A DNA stretch of 64,000 bases from Riptortus pedestris. Taxonomy: Eukaryota; Arthropoda; Insecta; Hemiptera; Alydidae. The stretch spans positions 203,780,501 to 203,844,500 of the forward strand of contig CM032228.1 of the NCBI GenBank assembly GCA_019009955.1, given 5' to 3'. Under the pieces are notes generated by a model, which saw only the letters and a list, made by a program, of their open reading frames with translations, was not told where the DNA came from and did not search any database. Positions 35,030 through 46,857 of the stretch are shown here, piece by piece. How positions within the stretch are numbered: the stretch's first letter is position 1; each line of letters opens with the position of its first letter. The translations under genes were made by a program, and so were the position numbers.

Positions 35030-36935
35030 TTTTCTGCCTTTTGTAAACCCCGATTCTCGAACTATTTTACAAGTAGCTATTCTAATGTGTGTGTTTTTAT
35101 TTATTTCAGGGGAAATTAAATTTGAAGTCTCGTTTACAATTGGTTTCTAACTTCGAGAAAAATACAATATACGGGGTTCACAAATAGTAGGAAATTAGTT
35201 TAGATTTTGGAGCACTTGGGTAACCAGCTTTTATTATTCATGGTTTTAACTCAGGAAATGATAATAAAATGGTTAAGAGGAAACCCCCAAAGAAAATGAT
35301 AAAGCTCATTAGAGATTTCTAAGGAGGTGGTTTAGTGGCCATCTCTATAGATTTAACGGTTGTAATAAAGAACTTGTTGAGTTAGTTAGCAGGGTTTTCT
35401 CTGTAAACCGATATTAAAATCCCTGGCAATAATAAAGGTTTATACAGTCGACTCGAGGGTAGGTCAAGGTTTCTTGAAAGTTTTATGCTCACTCAAGGGA
35501 TAAAACTGGAACGAGATGATAAAACTTGGTTTAACTGTGGGCTATAACTTTGAAATAATTACCCCAATAGCATGTCCTCTCAGGTTTCGGCTATTTCGTT
35601 CCCTGTAATTGGACATTATTGAATAATAACCGTTTTAACTTGCTTACGCAGCAAAAACCATTTATTTCAGGTCTTCTTACTTCAGGAGCTCAATGGATTC
35701 ATTTGATCAATACATCATAGAAAATATCATAGAATAGAGCACACTAATTAGGTGATAAATAATTAAAACAAAAATAACTGAAATGGTTAACTAAATAGTA
35801 TAAAAATTAGGTATCCAATTAAAATCAATAATAAATGCCATATTTAAGAATTTATACGCAAAAATAAATTACAATATAATGATAATAAAGACGTAGTACT
35901 TGAATGTGGTCTTGCAATTTTAATCGACATAATATTCACTAAAATTTGAACCCATAACTTAGGCACCCCTGCATCATTAATGACAACTACTCTGATTGTG
36001 AGAAAAGAAGCTTCTTTAAAATAAGAACGCAAGAAAAAAAAGAATACTCTCGTTATTGACACTTGAACTTGTAATGGTGAAATCTTGAAATCAGAATGCA
36101 GTAAATTGATATTTCCTAAATTACAGTGTAAAATATAAATATATAGACTGATTAGCGAGATAGAAGATGAAACGAAAAGTTCAGGCATATACGATATTTT
36201 TTTTTGGGGGGGGGGTAGTATTTCTGAAGAAACATCTTAAATATGCCCGCTATTATGAAACGCATAGAAAATTATAATCTTGTGAGTTTAACTACTTTCT
36301 ATATTTGTTGATCTATTAGTCAATATTACAAAATTATATCTTATTGTTCTTCGTTATTTAAACACCCAATACTACTCATTTTAATCTCAAAATAAGCCAA
36401 CTTATTTGGTATACCTTTAGCTTGAATACCACGTATTGATAACATCGTCAATTACTTAGGGGAGAATTAGTGTGAGGTAGGCAGTCCTCTTACAGATTCA
36501 ATGAATAACTAACTCTAATAAATCCAATATTTTTATACTTTTAATGCCATTTTAGTGTCAATTTTTCTCCCTAAAAATTTGGTCCCGTCCTATTAAGTAC
36601 ATAGTTAAAATTTATAAAAATCAGTAGTAATATTGGACGAGGGAAATCTGTTTAGAATCGCCAAGTCTGTTCGTATTTACCGCCATTGCTGGGTGATCCG
36701 TATTAATATTACAATGTTAAAAGGCATAATTCTCTCTTAAAATAAACCTAAATGACGGTAGAAACTCACATTTCTCCCAGAAGAAAAATAAGAACAGATA
36801 AGACAGAAGGATACAGAATAAGAAAAAAAAGACTCAATCAGGGGTGCTACGGTGGGAGGCCGACGGAAAGATATATAATATAGAGAATATAACAATATAT
36901 AATATATTTATGTATAATATTATTAATTTTTTTTA
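35030..36935. other. No supported feature
   Basis: A minus-strand open frame of 114 codons at 35844-36188 is Phe/Ile/Ser-rich and unrecognised. A T-run plus G-run lies at 36199-36218. Nothing else seen. Confidence 0.45.
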
Positions 36936-36939
36936 TTTT

Positions 36940-37147
36940 ACGTCCACTTTATGCTACTAGGCTAATCGGGACGGGTTATCTACAGGTTACCATCCTTTTC
37001 TAGCCAGGGTGGGCTTAAGGGGTTTATTTAATGAGTCCGTCATTAAATAAATGTCTACTGCCCAGGGCGGGATTCGAACCCGCCACTCTAGGTCTGCCAG
37101 GCGAGATTAGGACCAACGCCCTAACTCGCACGGCCAACCCGAGCCCC
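36940..37147 (-). repeat. tRNA-derived SINE, best-preserved copy
   Basis: On the minus strand: GGGGCTCGGGTTGGCCGTGC (head, with A-box-like GGTTGGCCGTGCGAG), then GGCGGGTTCGAATCCCGCC, a perfect B-box consensus. The body has CATTTATTTAATGACGGACT, CCACCCTGGCTAGAAAAGGA, TGGTAACCTGTAGATAACCC and GTCCCGATTAGCCTAGTAGC. Its intact promoter boxes and higher GC content suggest that it is the youngest SINE copy in the window. Confidence 0.9.
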
Positions 37148-37149
37148 TT

Positions 37150-39440
37150 ATGTATAATAAAACATGAGAAAATAAGGAATAATAATATATAAATAAAAAG
37201 AAAATAGGAGTACTTGTTAACAAAACATTCGAAATGGAAAATCCAATATGACGTCCAAAGGAGACCTTATACCTTTGTAGACTACATCGGTAAGGACTAC
37301 TACAGTTCCAACGAATATCCCACAAGATAAACCTCCTGGCTAAGAGCAGCCACCCAATACCATTGAACCACATGAGGGGCAGGAGCTTTCTAGAAACTAC
37401 CCTGTACAACTTTTGGCTGGCTTCAAAATGGTACCCTCGTTTCGAAAACTCCTTGCTAGGAGTGCTCGATGATCAGCCAGTAATAACGGTCTCTATTAAC
37501 AGATTTGACAACAGAAATATATATCCTGGCGGAAACAATTCACTACTCGATATGCCAAAATCGGTTTAGTTTCTACTATGCTTTCAAATATTGGGAAGGC
37601 CCTTTTTTGCTTTAAAATATTTATTCATTAAATTTTGGTTGTCAAAAAAAATCATTCTGGAACTTTGGCATTCGTCCTTTCATTTTTATATTCCAACAAT
37701 TTTTGCCCATGACTTACCGGAACCGATTATATGGCACCTTATTTTGGCCTTTGTCAAAATCAGGATGTTATTACATGAGTCCACTTGATTTGCTCATGGC
37801 CTTAACTCACAAAGCTTCTCAGACTCCCTTTTTCTATCTGTAAAAAGAAATACTATACTTACTCGAGGTTTTCGCATTATTTATTTCTTATTTGCGTTCT
37901 CTTTATAAAGGATGAACTGAGTTATTTATTTTTCCTTGAAAGATAATTTAGAATCTTTCCTCTTTCAGGAATTCTCAATAAAGAGCTTATAGAGAAAATA
38001 TTTATCAATATTTAAGGATAATTTACCTTTGACGTCTGGTAGATTTCGAGTAAATATTTCATCACTACAAAATCTACTCTTTATATCGCCTTAACCAGTT
38101 CCAGGGGCCTTCTTATACTGCTTGATTTATTTTATTTCGTCCTCGTGCCTTTGATTAAGTTAGCTGAAGTATTTTAGGAAAAGCACTGGAAGGCATTTCT
38201 TTATGAATAGGTTTAACAGAAATGGTGTCTGAAATGACTGATTATCTTCAGTCTACGCATATAAAAATAAATAAATAACAGATCAAATCCATTAAGTTCG
38301 GTAGAAACTTTATTGAAGACAACTTTAAGAATTAAGAGAAACAGTTCTGGGATGCAACGCCAATGAACTGATTATCCTGTTCTTGGGCCTAAAAAATAAA
38401 GGTCCAATAGAAACGCTCCTTATATTATCATGTTAAAGACTGTTTTTTTCCCAGACTGCTTAATATTTGCACTCTCTAAGCATTTTAAGATTAAATGACT
38501 CATTCATGGCTTGCTACTAACTCTAGGATATGTGTTTCCTGATCGTTTAAGTTCGGCTGAACTTAAACTATTCTTCCTGCAAAAAATTACTCTAAGACTC
38601 TTTTGGAGGAGACAATAGTACAAATATATACCATACCATCCATTATATACTTCAGTATAATACCGTAGCTATATCACAGATTCTTGAATAGCTCCGTGAA
38701 TGGTTTATCAGGAGCATATCCGAACTTACGTAGATCCGAGACGACGTAGCCTATTAGGTTACCCGGAAAAAAGGTTGAGTGAGAACGACTAGGATGACCG
38801 GAGAGTGACTTGCGGTGGCAGGGGGTCCAGCATTGCAAGACTTAGCTGCAAACTACTCAGAATGATTTAAGATAGAGCCACTCATCTTTGAACGACCTTT
38901 GATCCTCTGTTACCCTATTGCTGAGCATTGCATACAGTTTCCATCGAAGCTCCCCTATTCGTGGATACCATACTTCCGCAAGTCCTTCTTCAGGACTTCT
39001 TTGCCTATTTCCAGCTTGAATTAGCTATGTAACGGGAATACAGACCAATGTCATTCATTATATTCATAACACCAATATCTTCAGGCGTCAGGATTGCAAT
39101 TCAAATAATAAAAATAAAAGAGTTATTACACTAACGGTTATTATTATGCAAATATGCGTTGGCGGCGCATCTGATTTTATTTCATACTTTATTTCAGTTT
39201 ATTGTTTGAAATTCATTTTACGGCGTTTTGAAACGACATTTGTAATTTTATTGAGATTGTGAAATGTAATTGAAGTGTGAAAAGACGAAATCTGTTTTTG
39301 AAAAAATTGCATTCATTCTATTGAAATGGATTTCACTCACTGTTTAGGGTAAATTGAAATTATAAAATATTAATAAATTTGTTTGTGTGTTTTTATCGCC
39401 AATATAGAACAATACTATAATTATATTATTTTTTATTTCT
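37150..39440. other. No supported gene; upstream intron side of the WW exon
   Basis: Open frames at 37107-37409 (minus), 37363-37569 and 37591-37788 (plus) overlap or adjoin the SINE and have no recognised domain. The segment 38700-38850 is less AT-rich than its surroundings but has no coding signature that I recognise. If the WW exon is real, this is probably its upstream intron. Confidence 0.4.
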
Positions 39441-39447
39441 ATTTCAG

Positions 39448-39564
39448 TGGTGAAACATGTTCATGGATTCCACCGGTGGAAGCATGGAGCAAAGAAATCG
39501 GACGAGGACTACCTTACGGCTGGGAAGAAGCTATCGATAATTCTGGAAAAACATACTACATCAA
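39448..39564 (+). CDS. Internal exon encoding the N-terminal half of a WW domain
   Basis: An acceptor (TTTTATTTCTATTTCAG, ending 39447) and a donor (AA|GTAAGAAT, GT at 39565) bound a 117-bp exon. Both introns are in the same phase, so it could be skipped without a frameshift. It reads GETCSWIPPVEAWSKEIGRG and then LPYGWEEAIDNSGKTYYI, followed by a split AA. codon that would give Asn or Lys. LP.GWEEA..(N/S)GK.YYIN is the first strand, first signature tryptophan and turn of a WW domain; the second tryptophan and proline would lie in the next exon, which I did not find. LPYGWEEA matches what I recall of the WW domain of syntaxin-binding protein 4, a PDZ/WW scaffold. KIBRA and MAGI WW domains are alternatives. 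Proline-rich ligand binding is expected for this fold. Confidence 0.8.
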
Positions 39565-39671
39565 GTAAGAATATTAATTTTTCATTTGATTAAATAATAA
39601 ACACACATAAATACACTGTATGAAAAATAATCATTTATTTTTTAAGCATCTCCTTAGTCTTGAAATTCATG

Positions 39672-40460
39672 TTAGCAGATTCTTTTAGAGAAATCAGCTA
39701 TTGAGGTTGTATTCATGCCGCGATTATTTGAAAGATTTCCTGAAACGTCCATCGATCCTACATAGGAGACGACGAAAATGAGAAACGTTCAAAAATTATA
39801 TTCATATCTTTGTCTGTTTCCACTCTAGCGGTCGCAATTTTTGTTCAATCTTTACTAAACTCGATACCATATGTATAGTTTTCGGCCATCAGTAAACCCC
39901 TCTCCTACTCATTTCATATTAAAAATAAGTAGGTACATCATGAAATACTTTATTCTATGCCTAAATACCAAATATTGTTTTCAAAAGATCATTATTATGA
40001 GAGATACATGCAGTTCGTTGCGTGATGACATCATCAATTATGATTTTACGTGATTGTTATCTGTACCATACTCGATATGTAGCTCTTGCAGTCATCACTA
40101 AAAATCATATTTGTATTTGGCTGAAGTTGGACCTGGAATAGTGGGGTTTAGAGGGGGGACTTGAAAATTCATAATATCTCCGTTATTATAAGTCGGATCG
40201 CAAAATGTTATAGGAGCAATCTTGTTAAACTATTGATGTTCTACAATTGTTGCGCTATTCATTTTTTCCTAACTCAAGTATTCAGTGAGTACTGTTCTGT
40301 TTTCAGCCTTCAGTAACCCTCTCCCAACCAACACTACATTATACTCATTTGTGTTTTTTTTTACATAGAAATAGGGAATATGTTGTGATATGAGATCAAA
40401 AGTGTGTTATACCAGCTGATGAGAACTCTGCTTAATTTATCCAGCCCCTGCACGACGGAC
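39672..40460 (-). mobile_element. Family A element, near complete, module 4, in the WW-gene intron
   Basis: It starts GTTAGCAGATTCTTTTAGAG with a decayed hairpin, then GACGACGAAAATGAGAAACG, CTCTAGCGGTCGCAATTTTT and a core rearranged around 39900-40080. Then follow TGGGGTTTAGAGGGGGGACT and AATATCTCCGTTATTATAAG. Module 4 (about 40300-40430) includes ACATAGAAATAGGGAATATG, TTGTGATATGAGATCAAAAG and TGTGTTATACCAGC. The far end is TTATCCAGCCCCTGCACGAC GGAC. Short open frames inside are not coding. Confidence 0.75.
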
Positions 40461-41087
40461 TGTTATTTTAAAACTTCAAATTATCTACGTAGTTCTCAAC
40501 TAAATCTTATATGGCAGTTCATTTCAAATTATTTCATTTGAAAGTGATAAATAATGTCTCCGATCCAATGCGTGTCCAAAAATGTCAAGGAACATCATTT
40601 ATAGATCTTTAAAGAGGGCTCCCAGTTCGCCTTAGTTGCAAAAAGTGGACGTTCATAAATAATTATAGAGGGCTAAGAAACTTCGTTTTCTAAGCCTTAA
40701 TTAAATTATATTATTACCTGAGAATTATATGTTTCTAACATATTTCAGAGGGAGATTTATGATTATGCAGTGGAGAAAATTTCGAAATAGAATTTAGTCT
40801 GAAAAGTAAAATAAAGAGTTAGATTGATAGTACAATACCCACCATAATTCAGGCTGTGTCGGAGTAGATCCAATCATGAAAGTGAGCAAGGCTATAAGGG
40901 AAAGTGCTCGATCCATTTACAGTGAAAAAAAGTGAGACCATTGGTTGTTTGGTCGTCTCTTACGCCCTGTAGGACAGGACTCTACCAACTGACTTACTGC
41001 TAAATAGTTAACACTGATAACTCATCTTATTCCTCAAAGAACCTCACTCGGCTAGGCGTTCACGATGATTAGGTAGAGTTTGCAAAG

Positions 41088-41900
41088 CCCGTCACGCAGG
41101 GGCTGCGCAAACTAAGCAGATTTCCCACGCAAAGGCTTACAATCGATAAATCTATATGCTGGTAACACCACCCTGATTGTTAAGTGAATAAATACAGACG
41201 GTAATGAGAAATCTTTCAGTCATTTCACAAGCGCTTTAACTCATATGGCTAACCTGAGCACCTAGTTAATTTTCTACAACGGAAAGCGTCTGAATTGTAA
41301 ACAAACAGGTCAGCCTACCTTGCAGAGCTCAATAGATAGATAGAAATATTCTAATCCTAAAAGAAAAACAATTAATGAAATATATCTGAATATAACATAT
41401 TCATTTTATTGAAAACTATTTGCTGTAGATAGTGCATTTACAACGGATCAGAATAATTTTTATCTTAATCACTCAAATATAAGTAATCCAAAAACAGGAG
41501 AAAGGGGGGGGGTGAACAGAACTTATTTGCATATTTCTCACAAAGTAAAAGTTCAATGATAACAATATTTGGTATTTAACCTTGTAATAAATTGATAATA
41601 GTAGGAGGTTCACAAAAAGCGGAAAACTATAAAATCCAAATATCTAGGTTAACATCCATGATAAAGAAAATATGTATAGAACACCATTTATAGATCATTC
41701 AAATTGCAATAAGATTGGTTCTATACAATTTTTTGAACCAACGGAGTAACGGAGATATTTTGACCTTCGAAATTCACTCTCCTTCTGGTCCGATTGCAGC
41801 CATTAACGAACTTAATCTTTAGTTTTATGTAAAACGTTTAAATATTGAGTTTAATAACGATCAAACAAAAATTTCCACCCATAGAGCGTTAAAAGACAAT
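41088..41900 (+). mobile_element. Family A element, module 2, right end missing
   Basis: Left end CCGTCACGCAGGGGCTGCGC with AAGCAGATTTCCCACG. Module 2 has GTAAACAAACAGGTCAGCCT and a G-run near 41508. The core has ATATCTAGGTTAACATCCAT, CGGAGTAACGGAGATATTTT and ATTGCAGCCATTAACGAACT, and it stops after ATAGAGCGTTAAAAGACAAT, where (TA)n would begin. A SINE head fragment (CTCATATGGCTAACCTGAGC, about 41239) is inserted in the module, a case of nesting. Confidence 0.8.
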
Positions 41901-41964
41901 ATTTAGTTCCTATTGTTGTTGTATTCCATATTTAACTCTTTGAGTCAACACTAAAGATATTTGT

Positions 41965-42303
41965 TGTTAACTGAAATCAGACCTGGAATAGTGAGGATTT
42001 AGAGGTGGAGAATTCGACAGTACAAAATATCTGCGTTATTATGAGCCGTTTTGTAAAATGATGTCGAGCTAATCTTATTAAAGTATTCATGGACTATAAT
42101 TCTTGTTCTATGCGTTTATTCGTAACTCAAGTATTAAGTGAGTTATTCGTTCTTTCTTGTTTTCAGCCTCCATTAACCCCCTTCTACTGATCGGTTTTAA
42201 ACATAGAAACAAATAGAGAATATTTGTTGAGACGAGATCCAAAGTGTGTTATACTATCTCGTGGGGAATCTGCTTACTTTACGCAGCCCCTGCGTGACGG
42301 ACG
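41965..42303 (-). mobile_element. Family A element fragment, module 4
   Basis: It runs from the core (TGGAATAGTGAGGATTTAGA, ATATCTGCGTTATTATGAGC) through module 4 (AACATAGAAACAAATAGAGA, GAGATCCAAAGTGTGTTATA) to the end TTTACGCAGCCCCTGCGTGA CGGAC. It directly abuts the next copy at 42304 with no more than a base or two between them. Confidence 0.8.
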
Positions 42304-42366
42304 TTTTAGCAGATTTCCCTTAAGGGAAATCAGCTATTGAGGTTGTACTCATGACGGAATTTTCGA

Positions 42367-42418
<52 letters not shown>

Positions 42419-42842
42419 CTCTAGCGGTCGCAATTTTTGTTTGATCGTTTCCAAACTCGATATTTAGTCGTTTTATGTAAAAAGAAAGATCAAGTTCGTT
42501 AACGGTTGAAATCGGACCAGTGGGAGGGGGGGTTTAGAGGGGAGGATTTTCGAAAATTCGACATATCTCCGTTACTATACGTCGGATCGAAAAAGTGTAC
42601 AGAATCAATCTTATTGCAAATTTAATTTACTATAAATATTGTTATATACATTTATTCTCTATCTTGAATATTAACCGAGATATTTGCATTTTTATTAAAT
42701 CTGGGCGGCTGAGAGACGGGTAACTTTCCCGCCAAAAGCTAATTCGGCCGTTTTCTTAACTGCTCGACTCTCGCGAAATTTCTCTATTGTAAAACTTCAC
42801 GTAGGAAATCTGCTTAGTTTACGCAGCCCCTGCGTGATGGAC
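42304..42842 (-). mobile_element. Family A element, complete ends, module 3, internal deletion
   Basis: It starts TTTTAGCAGATTTCCCTTAAGG with the perfect palindrome, followed by GTTGTACTCATGACGGAATT. A jump to the (TA)n tract (42373-42417) deletes about 75 bp of the usual right segment. The core is well preserved (AAATCGGACCAGTGGGAGGG, ACTATACGTCGGATCGAAAA). Module 3 (42696-42780) is unique here: AATCTGGGCGGCTGAGAGAC, GGGTAACTTTCCCGCC and AACTGCTCGACTCTCGCGAA. The end is TTTACGCAGCCCCTGCGTGA TGGAC. At 539 bp it is the shortest copy with both termini. Confidence 0.9.
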
Positions 42843-43906
42843 TTTTTTATATTTCAACAGTTATTTTGGCTAGTCTTTGCGCATGTGTGTATTTCACATA
42901 TCTCTAAAACTACTTGTTTTAAAAAAGTTAACATTTCATATTTAGAACTGTTGTACCGTCAACATCAACGGGGAAAGGGGCGGGGGGTTAAGTGGTAGGA
43001 TGCTGAAATAAATATCTCCTTATAAATTACTTATAAATATTGAATTTCTGCGTACCTATTAAACATAGAAAATATACAATATAACAATGCTTATTTATCA
43101 TTAAAAGATATCAGAAAACCCATAACTTTTTTTTCGACAATTGTTTCTATACATTTTCAGTAACCCCTAGATAACATTATTTTGTTATTCCAGCTGTGGG
43201 GGAATCTGTTTATTTACGCAGCCCGAGATAACAAGGAAATCCCATTCTTTTACTCAGACTAATACAATGAAATTATTTCTAAATATTTATTCTGTAAATG
43301 CGTTAAATAAAATATGCAAACATGAGAATTCCAATTTAGAATTATTTGCCAAGACTGAGATACGTTCTTTTAGCATTTTTCTTTTTTGATTTAGTTTCCA
43401 CGATTTTCTAAAATTTATTTGCTTTCTGTTTTACTCATATAAGAGAACCTTTAGTAGGGATAGTTCAAAATAATGGTTCTTGAATTAATTCTGGAATACT
43501 TCCAAGTCCACTTTTGAAAATATACTTGAATAGTCCACCTCTCGCTGGATGGTATTGCCTACCGTTGACAGGTAAAATGGTTTATTGTGGAAATGTAATG
43601 ATTGGGTTATATATTATAAGTTTTCCTAGCCCTTCTTTTTCTAAAACGTTCACTCAGTTAGTTCATTCTTGTAATAACCTTGGAGGCTTTATAAATCCGT
43701 CAAACATCTCTTCTCTTATACGTAATGATAGTGTAGCGATCTGTTGACCAATGATAGGAAATCGGAACTAACAGTTTAAATTTAATTTCGATAAAATCAG
43801 TAATTTCGATGTCATGGCTGAATTTTATGACATTGAATTCATATTTTATTGGGAAATTGGATTCCCGGGCAGCCAAGGGTGAGCAGAGATATTTGAAAAA
43901 TAAACG

Positions 43907-44599
43907 TCCGTCACGCAGGGGCTGCGTAAACTTCCCACGTGTTGGTATGGCATACTTGTGATCTGATATCACCACGTTCCCCCATATTTCTATGTAAAAA
44001 CGACCGATGAGTAGAAGGGCCGATGGGTAAATGAAGGATGATAACAAGAAAGTACGAATATCTGGCTTAGTACTTGACCTATGAAAAAATGCATAAAACA
44101 ACAATTGTAGAGCTTTAATACTTTAACAAGATTGATTCGTTACCATTTTACGATCCGACAAATAATAATGGAGATATTTTTAATTTTTGAAATCTCCCTC
44201 TCTAAACCCCCACTATTGCAGGTCCGGATTATGACAATCACAGATACGATCTTTAGTCTTGAATAAACCTGTTGAATAACCCCCCCCCCCCTCCAACTGG
44301 CCTTTCCTTTAACGTTTGATTACTTTTTGTATTTTGTAACGATAAGACAAAAATTAACCTCCAGATATGTAGAGGGAATATATCCCTCTACATATCTGGA
44401 GGTTAATATATATATATTTCCTTCTACATATCTAGTGGTCGTAATTTTTGTCTATAAAATAATATATATATAATTTTGAACGGACCACAATTTCGTCATC
44501 TACTAGATAGGATCGTAGGACATTTGAAGAAGGTTTTCGAAAATCTCTTCATGAGTACTACCTCAAAAGCTGATTTTCTTTAAGGGAAATGTGCTAAAA
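43907..44599 (+). mobile_element. Family A element, complete ends, module 4, with an internal perfect hairpin
   Basis: Left end GTCCGTCACGCAGGGGCTGC. The usual AAGCAGATTTCCC is shortened to AACTTCCCACG. Module 4 is at about 43945-44070 (TATTTCTATGTAAAAACGAC). The core includes TTACGATCCGACAAATAATA, and a C-run lies at 44281-44291. The right segment has TTGAACGGACCACAATTTCG and ends TTTAAGGGAAATGTGCTAAAA. The 134-codon minus-strand open frame (43700-44104) overlaps it and is not coding. Confidence 0.85.
44353..44407. repeat. Perfect 25-bp inverted repeat with 5-nt loop
   Basis: Bases 44353-44377 and 44383-44407 are exact reverse complements; the arm begins ATTAACCTCCAGATATGTAG. The hairpin occupies the place where family A normally has GACCGCTAGAGCGTTAACAG and (TA)n. 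A third, partial copy of the arm (CTACATATCT) follows at 44423. Confidence 0.95.
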
Positions 44600-44908
44600 G
44601 TTGATTGAAATACACCGAAGGGATTAAGTTTTGAATAACAAAACGAAAAACAATTGTGGCCTGAAATGAAAAAATAAAAGTTTTGTTGTATAAATTTGCA
44701 TATGCCAAATAAAAATAGAACGTTCTCCAGAGACTATAATCGTCTCCAGAGTTTTATTTGTTTTAGATTCGTAAGAACTGAGATTTCCATAGGGTCAATG
44801 ATGTAGTTTTGCTATCGAAGTACTTGGTAAACTAAGGGTTGACAAAGATTAAGTCTGAAAAATGTTTAAATAAAAATAATAAAAATGTCTCAGAGAAAGT
44901 AGTGAACA

Positions 44909-44921
44909 AGATATATATATA

Positions 44922-44973
<52 letters not shown>

Positions 44974-45065
44974 AATAATTCTACTGTACTCTTCCATGAT
45001 CATAAGCTATATTAAATTTTTTAGGTTCGAACTGGAGTGGGGTTTTACTGAAGGCCGAAAACTAA
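44909..45065. repeat. (TA)n tract and family A core fragment
   Basis: A TA-rich tract spans 44909-44972. Downstream, GGTTCGAACTGGAGTGGGGT, TTTACTGAAGGCCGAAAACT matches a piece of family A core also seen at 33265. Confidence 0.65.
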
Positions 45066-45084
45066 TATTTATTAGATATATGTC

Positions 45085-45330
45085 ACTGAACTCCTCCTAA
45101 GCGGGTGGTCAGATTTGCATGAATTTTTTTGTACGCGTTTGGGTGACGCCCTGGATGGTTTAGCTTCACAAATCAGCCCGGCAGATGGAGCAGGAGTTGG
45201 GGTCGTAAATGTGGCCTAAAATTTAAAATAGCGATTTTTCGTTTCCTATTGGTTCTTCAGCAAATATACACAGATAAAAGTTGTTTATTTTGTTATTTAG
45301 AATAAATTTTGTTATTTTCACTTTTGTCGT
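45085..45330 (-). repeat. Single inverted unit of family B
   Basis: On the minus strand it reads AAATAACAAAATAAACAACT, then AAGAACCAATAGGAAACGAA and ATTTTAGGCCACATTTACGA, closely following 2440-2540. A (TA)n tract at 45378-45425 follows. Confidence 0.75.
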
Positions 45331-45376
45331 ATAACAAAGTATAATCGAGATATAGTCTCGACTGCCAGGCCCGCAA

Positions 45377-45426
<50 letters not shown>

Positions 45427-46000
45427 GTGTGAATATATATATTATTTGTGAATTATATCCTTTGAGTTTCGCAATCCCTATCAAGTCCCCGAAACTCAGA
45501 CAATTCATATATTTACACAAGTGAAGTTGGAGACTTTTCAGCAGTAAAAGAGGAACTGTTTGATTGAACTATCCTTCCGAGGGGTACTGTGAAATAGCAT
45601 AAAAAATAGTTTTTGCAAAAGTTTACAGGACATGGAGAAAAAAAATGTTTTATACAGTGTTTGAAAGTAGACCTTTCTAAACGGATTTAGATGTGAAAGA
45701 ACATATTCAAACAATTGACTCGTTAGTATAAATTGATTTTGGAAAGTAAATATTCACCACCTCTGCAAATAATCCTTAATTGACATCCTGATATTTGCTT
45801 AGTTCATTTTGCATATTTACAGAGTAAATATTTCTAGAGAATCTCATTTACATTAGTTTCAGCACACTAAAGGAATATCTTTACTAAATTTTAAAAGTAA
45901 CACAGTTATGGATCATATAAAAATATTGAAGGTTCTTTATAGCTATTTTGAATGCAAAATAAGTGATGGTTGAATGCTAATATTAAACGAAATATTTCCA

Positions 46001-46390
46001 TTTTGGCGAATTTCACATAAGGGAAATCTGCTATTGACGTTGTACTCATGAAGCGGTTTTCGTAGAATTTAGTATCTGTCGATACTATCAAGAAGAGGGC
46101 GAAAATGAGGTCCGTACCTGTATATATATTTTTTAAGCCTGTAACAGTCACAATTTTGATTTGATTGTTACTAAACTCTACATTTGATAGTTTTAATGTA
46201 GAATTAAACATCAATCTCATTAATGGCTAAAATTGAAAGATTGGGAGGGGGGTTAAAAGAAGAGGAATTTCAAAATATCTTCCTTATTATGATTCGGATC
46301 GGAAAATTGTATATAACTAATCTTGTTGCGAATTTATTTTTCAATAAATATTATTCCGTACACTTTTAAACTATCTCAAACATTGACTAA
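46001..46390 (-). repeat. Family A right part, truncated
   Basis: TTTTGGCGAATTTCACATAA with GGGAAATCTGCTATTGACGT, GGGCGAAAATGAGGTCCGTA, CTAAACTCTACATTTGATAG, TGGGAGGGGGGTTAAAAGAA and TCTTGTTGCGAATTTATTTT follow minus-orientation order. The module and GCAGCCCC end are missing. Confidence 0.75.
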
Positions 46391-46542
46391 GCATCCAAAA
46401 AATAAACTCCTGGTAGTCTGTCTGCCCCATCACAATATCACAATCTTCAACAGCTCTAATTAGTTCCTGGATCTCTGTATCCTTTGTATGTGAATGAAAA
46501 TGAAAAAAAAATATCATCGAAATGTAACCTCAATTCAATCTT

Positions 46543-46857
46543 CGTTGAAAGAGAAATGGCCAAAGATCAATAGATGAAAGACACGTGAACCACTGAGTTC
46601 CACTGATTTATTTCCCTCTACACGTTTCGCGTCCTCTATGACGCCTCTTCAGGAGTAATACACTATTTATAAAAGGATTCAACCTTACAACCTTGGTGGT
46701 CATGTCAAAACTTTTCCACGTCCAATTCTTTTTATAGTTGTGTATTACTCCTGAAGAGGCGACTCAGACGACGCGAAATATGTAGAGGAAAATAAATCAT
46801 CTAGTTCAAACTATGTTTTTTTCACCTATTCACTTTTTGGCCATTTCTCTTTTAACG
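46543..46857. mobile_element. 315-bp foldback MITE with arms of about 120 bp
   Basis: The left arm starts CGTTGAAAGAGAAATGGCCA and contains TTTATTTCCCTCTACACGTT, TCGCGTC and CGCCTCTTCAGGAGTAATAC. The right arm, read on the minus strand, starts CGTTAAAAGAGAAATGGCCA and contains TTTATTTTCCTCTACATATT, TCGCGTC and CGCCTCTTCAGGAGTAATAC. About 75 bp separate the arms. It could form a long cruciform. There is no coding capacity. A terminal fragment of the same family (TTCGTTGAAAGAGAAACGGC) lies at 49727-49762. Confidence 0.9.

Noticed and set aside
36940..37147. Genuine tRNA gene
   Set aside because: The B box is perfect but no cloverleaf with acceptor pairing can be drawn, and the sequence continues into the shared SINE body.
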